A stretch of 64,000 bases of DNA from Syngnathus acus. Taxonomy: Eukaryota > Chordata > Actinopteri > Syngnathiformes > Syngnathidae. The notes under the pieces are model-generated. The model ran no database searches. It was not told the DNA's origin and saw only the letters and a program-made list of their open reading frames with translations. Below, piece by piece: positions 33,201 through 45,774 of the stretch. The position numbers and the translations under genes are program-made. Every line of letters starts with the position of its first letter. Position 1 is the first letter of the stretch. The stretch lies in NCBI RefSeq assembly GCF_901709675.1, contig NC_051099.1, positions 1,984,001 to 2,048,000 on the forward strand, read 5' to 3'.

Positions 33201-36200
33201 GGCTGTTATGAGGCATCAGCTTGGGCTTGTGTCTCCGTCAGGACCCCCTCCACTGATCGCAACCAGTGGAATGGAAACCCCCAACCACCAGTCGGCGATC
33301 ACGTCATCGCCTTCAGTCGGGCCGCCCGGCGCGAGGCTACCGCCTCCTCTTCCTCTTCCTCTACCGCCTCCTCCCTCGTCGGTGTCGCTCCGTCCCCAAT
33401 ATATCCAGTCTGAATGTAAGCAGGTTGGAAGTTTGTCATGGGATTTCCCCATTCATCGCCCATATAGCCCACTCCATTTTGTTTTTGTATGTTCACATGA
33501 ATATCTTTTTTTTTTGTTCATGATTTGTTTGGTGGGCGTTGTCAGCAGGCTGCAGTGTTGCCTGTTGACCTGAAAGTGGCAGTGCAACTTTATTTTTGAA
33601 CATTGTTTTGCTTTCTGTGAATTATGCTCTTGCCTCTTTTCATAAATAAGTCAAAGAACTTTAATGCACTTCTGGCTTCCAACATAAATTAAAATGACTG
33701 TCAAGCTCCAAAACCTAATACAACCTGACTGACCAAAAACAACGCTGACGTAAAACTCATTTTCATCTTGTCGAATGTTTTTATTTTTTCCACCATGCAT
33801 GCATATTGTTACTGTCCAATGAAAAGCATGCATCTGCAAAATGTTTTTTTTTTGAGGAGCAATTCCAATTACATTTAGTTTGAGAGCTTTTCATTGGACA
33901 GCATTGATGTGGTTGTTTGGCAGCATCCTGTTCATTGGGTTTCACTTACTTGAGAATATGTATGCCTCATAGTTCAAAGGTTCTCTGCTGTGACCTTCCT
34001 GTGTGGAGTCCTCCTGGATGTATAAAGAAATGTCATATCTTATGCCCAAATCTATTTCTAATTTCAAAGCGCCTTTTTTGTCTTAGATAACTACGATGCG
34101 GAGGGCTACAACCCGGAATCGCCGGGGCTAACTGGAGCAGGTCGGAACCAGTATCGTCAATTCATTCCCCGAGTCCAGACGCAGCGGCCCAACCTCATCG
34201 GCCTCACATCCAGTGAGGGACAAGGCTCCAGAGGTGCCGAGTATTAACCTTCTCAGTATTCACAGAAGAAAGCGCCGGATGGTAGGAACATTTCAAATGA
34301 GATTCGATTCCATTTTTCCCCTTTAGCCGCCAATATAGTGATCCAAACGGAACCGGCCACTCCCACCAGCACACCAGGAAGCAACATGTCCAGTTTCAAC
34401 TCAGAGCTGCACAATAGGAAGAGACCCATGGGCTCTATGACACCTGAGGGACCCACGGCTAAAAGGCCCTGGATGCTCAAGTCAGAATTGACATTTCTAT
34501 ACAAAAAAACTATTTTCAAAATTTCCAAACGATTTCATTTACCTCTCTCTTGGTGTCAGGCCAAACTTCAACAACAAAGGCGGCTTCCCGAAGAGGAACT
34601 TCTACGTGAACACTAAGCTGGAGGTGTGGAATATCCCGCCGGAGCTCAACACCATCACCAAGCTCAATGAGCACTTCAGCAAGTTCGGGACCATCGTGAA
34701 CATTCAGGTATCATCTGAAGCAAAAGAAACCACATTTTAAAACCATGTTGATAATAGGACAAAAAAACAAAATGGAGAGCAGAAAAAGCTGGATTTGGAA
34801 ATTGATTTCATCCATCCAGGTGGTGTTTGGCGGCAACCCAGAGGCGGCGCTGATCCAATTCACATCCAACGAAGAAGCTCGCCGGGCCATGTACTGCGTG
34901 GAAGCGGTTCTCAACAACCGCTTCATTAACATGCGCTGGCATCGCAAGCCCAACATGCTGGGGACTCACCAGATGGATCAAGGCGCTAGCAACCAGGTGC
35001 CCGGGTCCACTTCCAACCTCGGGCCGCAGGTAAACGCCCTGTGATGGCATTAACGTGTAAGGGCTGAATCAAATCATCGAAGCATTTGACTTGAGCTTTT
35101 GTTTGTTTGGCAGGGGATCAAGCAGCACAATCCGGCCGCGTACGTGCTGAACAAGCATCGGCCGCCGGCGCCAGTCGGCACGACAAGCGCACCTGACAAC
35201 GTGAACCCCAATGCGGAAGCTGTCAATGTACGTCTTAATAACTTGACATCTGCTTCATTTGTTCCAGTAGAATGCGGTTTAAAAAAAAAAAAGGTTCAGT
35301 TTTACACAACATGAAAAGGCAATAATATCATTTGTATCAGGAAAGTTTGAAGCAAGCAGCATTTTAAAAGTAAAGTCTTGTTCGTACCACGTCTCCCGGC
35401 GATGACCTAAATTTGTTGCCGTCCCGTCTCGCTGTGCGCGGCACTTAGGTGGCGCCGGTGCTGCCAAACACCCAGAAGGGCCCCTACACTTCCGCCCCGC
35501 TCAAGCCGTCCTCCAAGTGCCTTGGGAAAACGGCGAAAGCACTGGAAGCACAGGAAGCCCTGAAGAAGAAACAGGCACGTTGCTTTATTTTTTTTCCATT
35601 TTAACGGGCAATACGAGGATGACGGACGTGACGGCGTTTGTTTCCGCCAAACGCTGGAATTTGCCGTACCGGTTTAATGTCGTATACGATGCTGTTTGTT
35701 TTCATTCAGGAGGCATTAAAACTACAGCATGACTTGCGGAAGAAGAAGCAAGAAATGTTAAAGACGCAGATTGAGTGGCAGAAGGTGAGGATTATAATTG
35801 CACGTGATGCTTGAGCGTGATAATGGAGCAAGGTTACATTAACCAAAAAAGAAAACACGGCACAACTTGCATTTCTCATCAGGCGCTGATTAACCGTCTG
35901 GAGAAGAACCGGGGGATGAAACCAGAGGAACGAGCCAACATCATGAAGACACTGAAGGAACTGACTGAAAAGATTGCCCAGCTCCAGAATGAAATGAATC
36001 CGGCCTCTCAGGTCTCTAAAGCCAATCACTCCCAGCCCAAGACCAAGACTGATGTGAGTCTTCAAACTTTTGTGAAAGTTAAGCACTTCAAAAGCATCAA
36101 AGTAGGAAGCGGATACATGCTTCAAGTTAAATGCCCCCCTCACTCTGTCTTTTGCTTCATTTCTCACGTGCAGGCCCAGAAGGAGCTGCTGGATGCTGAG

Positions 36201-38429
36201 TTGGACTTCCATAAGAAGATGAACTCTGGAGAAGACACGACAGATCTCAAGAGAAGACTAGGCCAGCTGCAGAAGGAGGTAAATGCATGCACCATCTTCA
36301 GCCACCTTTTATTTTCTTGGTGGTAATATAAGGTTTGAGTCAGGCTTTTTGAAAATAGGTTCACGCGAAAGAAAGCACTTTATAGTCATCTCAACCTCAC
36401 ACTGGCTCCACACCCGCTGAAACAACGCAGACAAGGCTTGTCATAGCAGCAGCCGAATAGGAACACAGTTTTTGATAGTAACACCCAGCCTTAACATGTC
36501 TCACTCATCCCTACCCTATGGGTTCTAAATTAGCTAGTGGTTAAAAAATGCATAACTCCCCTTCCCTACACACCAGCATCTCAGCCCAAGCCTATCCTCC
36601 CCATGCACATTAAAAAAGCAGCCACTTTAGCAAGCCCAGAGGAAGAGCTAAATGCTAACGAAGCCCAATCAGACACTCAACGCTCTCTCGCACCGATGGA
36701 GGCCATCTCATTAAAGTCTAAGCCGCCGGGAACAAAAATCACAGGCGGTAGCAGTAAGAGTGGGAAGTAAGCGCAGGGCCAAATGGATGGAAAGGTTTCG
36801 GAGAGGTGAGGAGGAAAATTTGGAGACGTCTAATGGAAAAGTGAGGGCAAGATGAGGAGAACCCGAGTTCACGTTGGTACGACATGTCATTAAGAAAAAC
36901 AAATAACCTGCAGGCAGAGCATTGTGGAATGATGAAAATGTGCTTTTTTAGGACATGCTTACCTTGAGTCCTTTTTTGAATGATTTTCTTTACCAGGCAA
37001 CACAATTGGGCATCCTGCGATCCCCGACGTGTCGAGGCCGGGGCAAGGTGCTGCCGGAAGGGGGCGCCATACGTCCGAGGGGCCGCAGCGGTTCCGTCAA
37101 CCGCATGGTGGTGGACCACCGGCCCAGGGCCCTGTTTATCATGGGGGTCACCCAGGAGGAGAAGGAGGAGCTCACGTCACACTTTGTGGTGAGAACATAA
37201 CACGATTGCCGTGAAATGCTGATATTTGCATGTCGATAGCCATTTCTTTCTTTCTTTGCTCATCATTAGAAATTCGGTGATCTGGAGGAACTCCGTGACC
37301 AGGATGCGACCAGCGTCGTCATGACTTTCAAGACTCGGAGCGAAGCCGAGAACGTAAGTCGCGTTAGTCTCTCTAAAGTTAAAGTTAAAGTTAAAGTCCC
37401 AATGATCGTCACACACACACCTGGGTGTGGTGAAATTTGTCCTCTGCATTTAACCCATCCCCATGTGATTTTAATCCATCCCCTGGGGGAGAGGGGAGCA
37501 GTGAGCAGCAGCGGTGCCGCGCTCGGGAATCAGTTGGTGATCTAACCCCCCAATTCCAACCCTTAATGCTGAGTGCCAAGCAGGGAGGCAATGGGTCCCA
37601 TTTTTATAGTCTTTGGTATGACCCGGCCGGGGTTTGAACCCACAACCTTCCAGTCTCAGGGCGGACACTCTACCACTAGGCCACTGAGCTCTACTTTATG
37701 GAGCCGACCCAAGTTCTTGCAAATGATCTCGCGGGCGGACCCCTATGCTACGGTTTGAGAACCCCGGAGCCAAACTTACATTTTTACACTTCCTTATTCC
37801 AGGCAGCAAACCAGGGAGCCAAGTTCAAAGGTCGCGTTTTGCAGATTTCCTGGTACAAGCCTAAGACGCCCTCTGTCACGACCGAGCCCGAGGAGGAGGA
37901 GCCCAAAGACGACGACAATACGGTAACAATTATTTTGTTCAACAAGGTTGACGCCGTGCTGTGCAACTTTTGAAGCGAGTGCAACTTGGAGAAATTTCAG
38001 TTATAATAGGCTGCGTCGGTCCTCTGCGGCGCTTCTTAATTTTTAAACCCGCCGAAGCTCTCAGCGGAAGTGGAGTCGGAGTGACACGACTGTCAGGAGG
38101 AATCCTCTCTCATGCTCGAGAGCTTTTGAGGCCAGAGTCGAGTCGGATCTTGAGATCTTAGGGTGCACCCCGTGATGTCACATGACATGGGGAGGGTTCA
38201 TCCTTCCAAGAATGTCACTACATGCGTCGGTGAAGTCCAAACACAATTTGCGCTGTGGCGCCGGTTGACTTTCAAGTTGTTTCATCGGAAAGCATAACGG
38301 TACTAATGTGCTTTGGTATGGCTGTATCAGCAGAAGGAAGGTCGCTCCTATCTGCCTGGCGAGGAGGAAGAAGAGGAAGAGGACGACGATGAAGACGACA
38401 AGTACGAAAGCAGATCTTGGAGACGATGA
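30293..38429 (+). CDS. rbm27: RNA-binding protein 27 (RBM27)
   Basis: RBM27 is a nuclear RNA-binding protein linked to poly(A) RNA surveillance and export. Twenty-one coding exons from 30293 to 38429 sum to 3027 bases, giving 1008 residues with all phases consistent. Domains in order: an N-terminal PWI-like fold (ENVDALKSWLAKLLEP...CDADPSALANYVVALVKKD); an Arg/Ser-rich stretch (exon 31512-31693); a CCCH zinc finger RCRDYDEKGFCVRGDLCPFD (C-x8-C-x5-C-x3-H, about residues 285-312); a long proline-rich segment; RRM1 (TKLEVWNIPPELN, about 544-620); a coiled coil with KLQHDLRKKKQEMLKTQIEW; RRM2 (RPRALFIMGVTQEEKEE and on); and an acidic tail ending YESRSWRR. NIVIQTEP and FGTIVNIQV point to RBM27 rather than its paralog RBM26. 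The intron after 35574 appears to use a GC donor. Confidence 0.96.
32470..32646. other. Hairpin-rich intronic element, possible structured RNA
   Basis: Inside the rbm27 intron between 32198 and 32816, four perfect stem pairs follow one another: CTCTGG/CCAGAG (32470-32475 with 32512-32517); TCTCG/CGAGA enclosing GGCCG/CGGCC (32536-32580); GGTCT/AGACC (32585-32602); and AATGTCT/AGACATT (32614-32646). An ANANNA-like AAAATA lies between the first two hairpins, as in H/ACA snoRNAs, but no ACA box follows the second hairpin. I do not recognise the family, and either strand could be the transcribed one. Confidence 0.4.
37374..37690 (-). repeat. tRNA-derived SINE (copy B) in an rbm27 intron
   Basis: This is the same element as at 22708-23021 in inverted orientation. 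It starts at the tail, (AAAGTT)n on the plus strand, and ends at the tRNA-like head near 37690, with the B box (GGTTCAAACCC on the minus strand) at about 37632-37642. It lies between the rbm27 exons ending at 37353 and starting at 37803. Sequence identity to copy A is very high by eye. Confidence 0.85.
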
Positions 38430-39810
38430 AGTAAATCGCCAGTTCAAAGAACCGGAAAAAAACCCAGTACTCTCTTGTTTTTTTTTTTCTCCCCCAGTAT
38501 TTTCAACAGTCATTTTAAGACTACCATTTGGTTTTTTGAGGAGTCCCTCCACTCAACAAAATAATCTCACTTTTGCTGAGAAAGACGAAGGTTTGGTTCT
38601 TGGAGATAGTTTAAGTGTGCTTACTTTAACTGTCAGTAATGCGCAACCTTTGCATCTACTGTGAAAAGCTATTTTTATACATGACTGTATTTAAGATTTT
38701 CGGGGCGGTGGACATTATGGTCTCCGTTTAAAGACCACATTTCATTTATTCTTCTAACTCTTACCTGCTTCTTTATTTGGATGATCCAGATGCTCCCATT
38801 CAAGTCACTTTTGCACTCCAAGGTGTACTGCATGGATAGCTCACCCCAAAATATATTCGGAAATTCTACAAAAAAAAAAAAAATCACCCACAGATGTTCA
38901 TGGAATATATTTTCACTATTTTCTAAATTTAGGTGAACTATGGAGGACTTTATTAAACCTAATTGGACCACCGTGTACTCATTTTTTTTATGTTCCCCAA
39001 CCTCTTTCTCAAACAAAGTAAAAGAATGACCTAATCATACATAAATATATAGACAGATGTTTGAATGTAAAAAAACCTTGATTTTATTATATATATGAGA
39101 GAGAGAGAAAATAAGAGTTTCTTTGCCTTAGACCTGTCGACATTCAATGGATTTTTTTTTTTTTACAAGATTTGTGATTTAGTTTTTTTTGTGTGTGTGT
39201 AAATTTTGTACATTTGCTTAAAATTGATTCATGTTGATTTTTTTCTTTTTTTTGGATTTAGTTTCGTTATTTTAATATAATTTAATATACAGTTGTCCCA
39301 ATTCATTAAATATGTCCCCCTTGGAGGATTCCTAGTTTCCTCTTTTACTGTATCGAAATTCTGTTGTAATTTGCATAGTAATGTGAACAAGTTTACAAAC
39401 TTGATTTCATTTATTTTATTTTTTTGGGGCAGTAAAAACATTCAACCAAAAGAATATTTATATAACTTTTCATGCATGTAAATACACTCACTGTCCTTTG
39501 GAAGTCATCCTCGCACCTTGATTATTCTCTTTCTCTCACTTCTCTAATCTGTTCCCTATTGGTTTTAAAAAGGACAAAGTTACTGGGTTCTTGTATATTT
39601 AGACAAATTTCTCTCTATCCCACTTTTTTGTACTTGTGTGTGTGCTAATACACCGTAGTGTAAAAAAATGTAAGTTTATCGGATAATAGTTTTGGATTTG
39701 TTACTGTTTATGATGTATTTTCTTCATGTCATTTTGTTTGTAAAAAGATGAATTTCTAATTTACAAGCATGTTTGCTTTTGCCAATAAAGACGAAGGAAT
39801 GGGCTGCTTG
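38430..39810 (+). other. rbm27: rbm27 3' UTR
   Basis: Starts at the rbm27 stop codon. A canonical AATAAA polyadenylation signal lies at 39784-39789, giving a UTR of about 1.4 kb. It is A/T-rich, with long T runs and several TATTTA/ATTTAT motifs. Confidence 0.65.
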
Positions 39811-41213
39811 CGAGGGGAAAAAAAGGAAATGAAAAGAGAAAAGAAAATATACAATTTGATCTTGGGCAAAAAAAAGAAAAAGAAAAATACGGATAGAAAA
39901 AAAAATCATTGGCAATTATGAGGAAAAGAAAAAAAGAGCAAAAGCATTCCAGGAAACATCTTAAAGCTGCTGTGTTGTCTTGTTATTTTGCACCTTACAC
40001 GAATAGAAAACCAGCACTGATGTAAACTTCCGAGTCTCCACACTGGAGACATATTAGCCCCAGTCTATACGACGTTTGTCTTCACTCACCAGTATTAGGC
40101 ACAACCGTCCGTCACTGTGATGCTGAGCCAACTTGGGACGCTGGAATGCTGTGCCCCACCTCGGTCTTATTGCTTCAACGTCGCCGTCAAAACACACCAT
40201 GACAGCTCCCAAACAATGACGGGGTCAATAATAAATGACCCTGGTGCCTGTTGGAAGGGAGATAGTGATGGTGAGAAAAGGGATTTTATGCTTTATTCAG
40301 GGTAAAATGGCACTTGTGTCTGGTGACACGCAGTCTCAGTAGAGCACTAGAGGATTTCAATGGGCAGCAAATGTCAGACGGTAGATGTACGTTGACTGTG
40401 AATAGAAAAATATACCTTGAAAGTTGTCTCCAATCAGAAAGCCACGATGACTGTAATACAGTACTTGAAAGTCTGCTGCCTCTTGTCACCAATGTACTGT
40501 AATATTAGCCTTGGCCTGGTAATGGATGCCAGCCTGGGCGCCATGCTGCTTGATGCATTATTGACTAGTTAAAAGAAGCAGACTTGAGCAGTGGGATCAG
40601 ATAGACACACAGCCACATCACCTTTCGCCATTATTTGGAATATTCGAAGAGATCAGCACCACGGACAGCTCCCATACCACGACAATGAGGAATGCTATTT
40701 ATCAGTCATGAAATAACGATGCCCTGCAATTGGCTAGTGTCCAGTCCTACGGTGTACCTTCACCAACAGACTCCAGTGTAGAAAATAGATGGAGTGATAA
40801 TGGGGTTGCATAAGTGCGCACACCCATTTATGTGGGGAAGTGACTGGATACAAATTGTACCAATCACATTGGGAGTCAGCACACATCTGTCACAATTTAA
40901 AACAGCTCTGATTAACAACAAATGAGGTTGAAGCTGTTCTAGTAGGCTTTTCGTGACATTTTTTTTCTTCTTAACCATCAACCTGTGCATGGCTATTAAG
41001 TGATTTTACCTTGCGCATGCACACAGCTCCACCTGTTGTAATTGTAGCTGAGTAAAGTGCAAGAGGAGGGAGGTGAAAAAAGACGACGAAGAGGGGGGAG
41101 GATGAGAGGGAGGGCTTGCTGCGGGGGGGGGGCAAAACAGACGCGCTCAGTCCAGAGCGGGACAACTTGCAAAGAGAGAGCGAGGACAACGAGGGCAGGA
41201 AGAAGACACAAAG
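39811..41213. other. rbm27-pou4f3 intergenic interval and pou4f3 upstream region
   Basis: No further gene is recognised. The last 200 bp before pou4f3 is purine-rich (GAGGGAGG, GGGGGGG at 41123-41131) and carries an E-box CACCTG near 41031, consistent with a promoter or 5' UTR. No clear TATA box is seen. Confidence 0.5.
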
Positions 41214-42464
41214 ATGATGATGATGACCATGGACGGCAAGCAGCACTTCGGCCTTCACGAGGGCATGCGCAGAGTGTGCGGGCAGGGGCCTCAGGTAGGT
41301 CGACACCTGGGGGGACGGAGGGTGATGAAGGCAGGAGGGCGGAATGCGAGGGGGTAATCACGGAGGGAAAAATGTGTAAATGTGATTTGACGTGACTTTG
41401 TTCCATCCGATACACACGCCTTCCTCCTCCGCCTCCTCCTCGCTTCCATATTAATTTTTATGACCCTCCTCTCTGACACAATTCCCCACTGACTCCCCCA
41501 TCATGCGCGCTCCTGCTCGCAGCTCCAGGCCAATATATTGGGAGGCGGCGTGGAGGAGAGCCTGCTGGCTCGAGCGGAGGCTCTGCAGGCGGCGGCTGAC
41601 AGCATCCTCGTCTCCCAGGCAAGGAGAGACGCCAGCTTCCATACCATGAGCGGCGTGCCCTCCTGCACCGTCGCCGCCTCTTCCTCCTCTTCCTCCACCG
41701 TCTCGTCCATCATCGCCTCACACCATCATCACAACTTTCAGAACCACCAGCTGGGACCCAGCCTGGAGGCCGGGGACCTTCTGGAGCACCTCTCCAGCAG
41801 CCTGGGGATGACCGGGATGGGCGCTCCCGAGCCGGGCGTGACGCACCACCACCAGCACCCTCACCACCATCATCACCACCACCACCTCCAGACCATGGGG
41901 CAGCTGCACCAGGCCATGGCCGCCATGGGCCACCCGCACTCGGCCGTGCCGGCGCACGGCGACGTGGAGTCGGACCCGCGTGAGCTGGAAGCCTTCGCTG
42001 AGCGTTTCAAGCAGAGGCGGATCAAACTCGGCGTAACCCAGGCGGACGTGGGCTCGGCCCTGGCCGACCTCAAGATCCCCGGCGTGGGCTCCTTGAGCCA
42101 GAGCACCATCTGCAGGTTCGAGTCGCTCACGTTGTCGCACAACAACATGATTGCGCTCAAGCCCGTGCTGCACGCCTGGCTGGAGGAGGCGGAGGCGGCT
42201 CACCGGGACAGGAGCGCCGCCGCGCCGGAGCTCATGGGGGGAGGGGGCGGCGTGGCGGACGACGCCAGGCGGCGGAGGCGCACTTCCATCGCCGCCCCGG
42301 AGAAGCGCTCCCTGGAGGCCTACTTCGCCATTCAGCCCAGGCCGTCGTCGGAGAAGATTGCCGCCATTGCCGAGAAACTGGACCTGAAAAAGAACGTGGT
42401 GCGTGTGTGGTTCTGCAACCAAAGGCAGAAGCAGAAGCGCATGAAGTACTCGGCCGTACATTGA
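41214..42464 (+). CDS. pou4f3: POU class 4 homeobox 3 (Brn-3c)
   Basis: This transcription factor is needed for survival of inner-ear hair cells (DFNA15 in human). Two exons, 41214-41294 and 41523-42464, give 340 residues (human 338). The POU-specific domain spans about residues 177-254 (SDPRELEAFAERFKQRRIKL, SQSTICRFESLTLSHNNMIA). The POU homeodomain spans about 277-336 and contains RVWFCNQRQKQKRMKYS. The C-terminus KMKYSAVH-type ending (RMKYSAVH) is specific to POU4F3; POU4F1 and POU4F2 end differently. The start follows four in-frame ATG codons. Oddities: exon 1 lacks the usual segment between FGMH and AMRRVC, a His-rich run lies at about residues 135-150, and the interdomain linker is rich in Gly, Ala and Arg. 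An AATAAA follows the stop at 42481-42486. Confidence 0.94.
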
Positions 42465-44143
42465 CTTTGAAGGCGTCATCAATAAAACAGCTCTGATGAC
42501 GCATTCTTCATCAACTCATAACAATGAGAATCCCGTCGGATTAAATTAACACGGCAGATCTTCACTTCTGATATTTGGGATTTTCTCCTCTATTTTTCTT
42601 CATTTTATTGCACTTTTTCGGGAGGGGTTCTCAAAGGGGACATTTTTCCAAACAGCACCCCATAACGTCGTTAACTGTAAATTCAACAGTTCATAAACCA
42701 ATCGACAATTTTCATTCATTATCAATTGACTCCTCTGATAATCGATTTAGGATCTTGTTAAACTTCTGCCTCTGAACGGTAAATATTCTGCAGGCCACCA
42801 TGAAAGATTATTTTTGTTGAACCAAGCTACAGCTCGCCGACCCCAGTTTGAGAACCCCGGTTTTTGAAGCATTAAAACGAGACTTGTGGAACACTCCATT
42901 ATGCTTGTTATAAATACACCAGCCACTTTATGTCACATTCAGGGATATTTACGTCACTTTAAAAATGGACTCTTCTATGTTGAGGACCGAATGTGTGCTT
43001 GTTGACATCACTTCATCACGTCTATGTGCAAATGTGATCACCCCCCCCGAACACAAATGAATGATTGCCGCGTGGATTGTTTGAATTATTTAGAACACTA
43101 TATTTTATGATCTTTTCTGTTTTGGAGCATTGTAACAAATGTTTATGCATTTCCAAAAGCCAGCAGATCTAACGGAGCACTCGTCAGTCAGTTTATTAGG
43201 TTCACCTGCGCAACAATGCTCGATTTTATTCATATCATATTTCAATGGATTTTTTTAGGGAGTGATTATATTATTGTTGGTGTATTTGGCACGTGTGCCT
43301 AATATTGTGGCTGGCGAGCATATGTGCACACACACAAGACAGCACATCATTGAATGAATTGCTGCACCTTTAAATTTCACTTTTTAAATGGAATAAATGA
43401 TTGGTTATTTTCTAAAAGTTATTTGTGCGACTTATTTGAAACCTGCTGGGACTAAATTATATTTTTCGTAACTCTTTCACAGGCAACTCTCAGTTACAAT
43501 ACATATTTGGCGTATAGATATGGATGTATAATATTAATATTATAAAATATTAAGTTAAAATCCCATTAATTGGAACAAATATATATACGGACAAATTAAT
43601 ATTCAAGATTCAAGAGTTTTTATTATTATTATTTATATATATTAATATGGGTTGATGCATATAAAATATTGCATTTACTGTTTTAATCATAACTTTAATT
43701 ATTTTAAAGAATATTGTATTGATGTGTAATGTTTTATTTTTGCATGAGTTAAGAAGTCTGGACTGTTCTGTAATAAATAAATAACACATACATGCGCGCA
43801 CACACACACACACACACACCCCTAAGCTATCTATTTTCAGAAGCAGCGTAAATTTGCATGGCTGTGCGGAGGCGTGTTGCACAGGATGTTTGTAATTTGG
43901 CAGATGGGCGCAATTTAAAAAAGTTGATCAGATTTCTTCGATTTGGAGCAGGCTAATGTCAAAAAAAAGAATCCAATATGGCGTGCTCACAAAATCTTTG
44001 TCCAATTCCCCATCTTATTAGCCAAGTGAGGGTGTGCTGTACATTCTTGCAGGTAGAGACGCCATTTATATTGGATCTCATTTGCAGAGCAAGTGTACCC
44101 AATGAAATGTTGGGTGTGTTTGAAACCTATCAACAAATAGCCT

Positions 44144-44146
44144 TGT

Positions 44147-44177
<31 letters not shown>

Positions 44178-44180
44178 GGG
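44144..44180. repeat. (GT)n tract fused to a 20-base G run
   Basis: Seventeen bases of alternating TG are followed directly by twenty uninterrupted G (44161-44180). Such homopolymers are error-prone in sequencing and could also form a G-quadruplex. Confidence 0.85.
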
Positions 44181-45745
44181 CGTCAATAAGAGGTTAAACA
44201 GGGTCTAGGCCGTGTGAATAATGGATGGACTGCTTGAAATGAGAAGCGACCGTGCTGGTAAGTGGAGCTGAAGGCGTATGCGTTTGGGTGTGTGTCATGC
44301 ATGGGGCGACGGAGGCGCACTTTAATTATTTACAGGGCCGGTTGTCATGCAACAAGATTGCATCGAAATGTTTTTTTTTTTTTTTTTTGGAGGAGAAGCT
44401 GTCAACTTCTTTCAAATATTGCAGAGAGAGGAGATATTGACCAAATGTTGATCAAAGTTGCTAGGGGGCAGTGGCAAAAAAAAAAGGCTGACATTTCAGG
44501 GGCGGGGTAGGGTAAGGGAATGCAAAAGTGCAGAGCGGAGGGTGAGTGTGGGGGGGGCACCCCCAAAATCAATAATTCATTCATAGCCAGCAGCAACAAA
44601 TGAGAATGAGGAAGACAGCTACCTCGCTACTCTATTAGTCATCTTCTATCACCATCATGACAACTCACTATCAACACACGCACACAAATGCACACGCACA
44701 CATGGAACCTGAGGATTGGATGATGAATGGAGATGCTGTCCATCTGTCTGGAGCGCCTGCAGAGAACATCTACAAAAAACAGAAAGCAAAACAAAACATT
44801 TGATTGGCTCCATCATCCAAACATGCAGCACACTGAGATGCGTTCCTTATATTTCATAACAAATAGCTTGTTGGAAAGTAAGTTCTGGTGTATCAAGTCA
44901 CAGAAAAAAAGTTCAAAACTAAACTATTTTGTCGTAGTTTTTCATCTAAAAATAAAATCTAGCTCAGTCACCTTAAAATAACTGTGAAATGTTTTTTTAT
45001 CAATATTTTGTTCCATAAACACGACGTGCAAGGAATTCCCGCATTCCAAATCTGGGAATGAGGATATTAGAAGCGCTCTTGCTTAATTCATCCGGCAGGC
45101 CTGCAGAACACTACGATCCACTCCATTCATAATTTAAAGTGTTCTCCATTATCAAAGTGCCTTGAGGAATAAGATTAGCCAGCCAGAAATAATTCACAGT
45201 GGTGTGATTTCTTTTTTCTTTTTAAATCAAGTCTCAACAGAAAGTAAGCACAGTGAATTATCCTCTCCAAGAAAATGCGGAGATGGAAACGGGATGAGGA
45301 AAGTCGAAGAGGAAAAGGAATGCAAGGAAAAAGAAGAAATCCAAACGGGACAAGTTTGGCATTCCATCATCTCGACTGTCCAAACTTATCATGGCGTCAA
45401 GGTAAGCGCACGTCCCGGCAGTCCGAGACAAAGATGACGCTGACCCGGTGTGACAACAGGGGAGTCCCCCGTGGGACCCTCAGCCACAAGACAAGTAGGC
45501 CCCCGCGTCTTGCGTGCAAAGAGGGAGGGAGGCTGACATGGTCCAAAACAGAAAATTTACAGGTGGAATATCAAAATGTTTGAAAAAAAATTCTGAATTT
45601 ATTTCAAAGGAAAAAATTCTGGACAGACAACTACATTCGTAATAATCATGCTCCGGTTGAGTCTCACAGAAAGAGAGAGAGAGCAAGGAAGAGGGACGAA
45701 ATGTTACAAAATGGTGAGCGGAGATCACAACAATGGCAGCAGCCG

Positions 45746-45774
45746 CCTCCCTCCCTCCCTCCCTCCTTCCCTCC
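45746..45774. repeat. (CCCT)n microsatellite
   Basis: A tetranucleotide CTCC/CCCT tract of about 29 bases in non-coding DNA. Confidence 0.8.

Noticed and set aside
36537-36770. A 77-residue open frame in an rbm27 intron
   Set aside because: It does not join in phase with conserved flanking exons, which splice directly KE|ATQLGIL with known protein sequence.
30293-38429. Interpretation as RBM26
   Set aside because: The N-terminal LANYVVALVKKDKPEKEL, NIVIQTEP and the lars1/pou4f3 neighbours all fit RBM27 better.
41718-42482. A 254-residue open frame antisense to pou4f3
   Set aside because: It is the GC-rich shadow of the pou4f3 second exon, with no recognisable domain.
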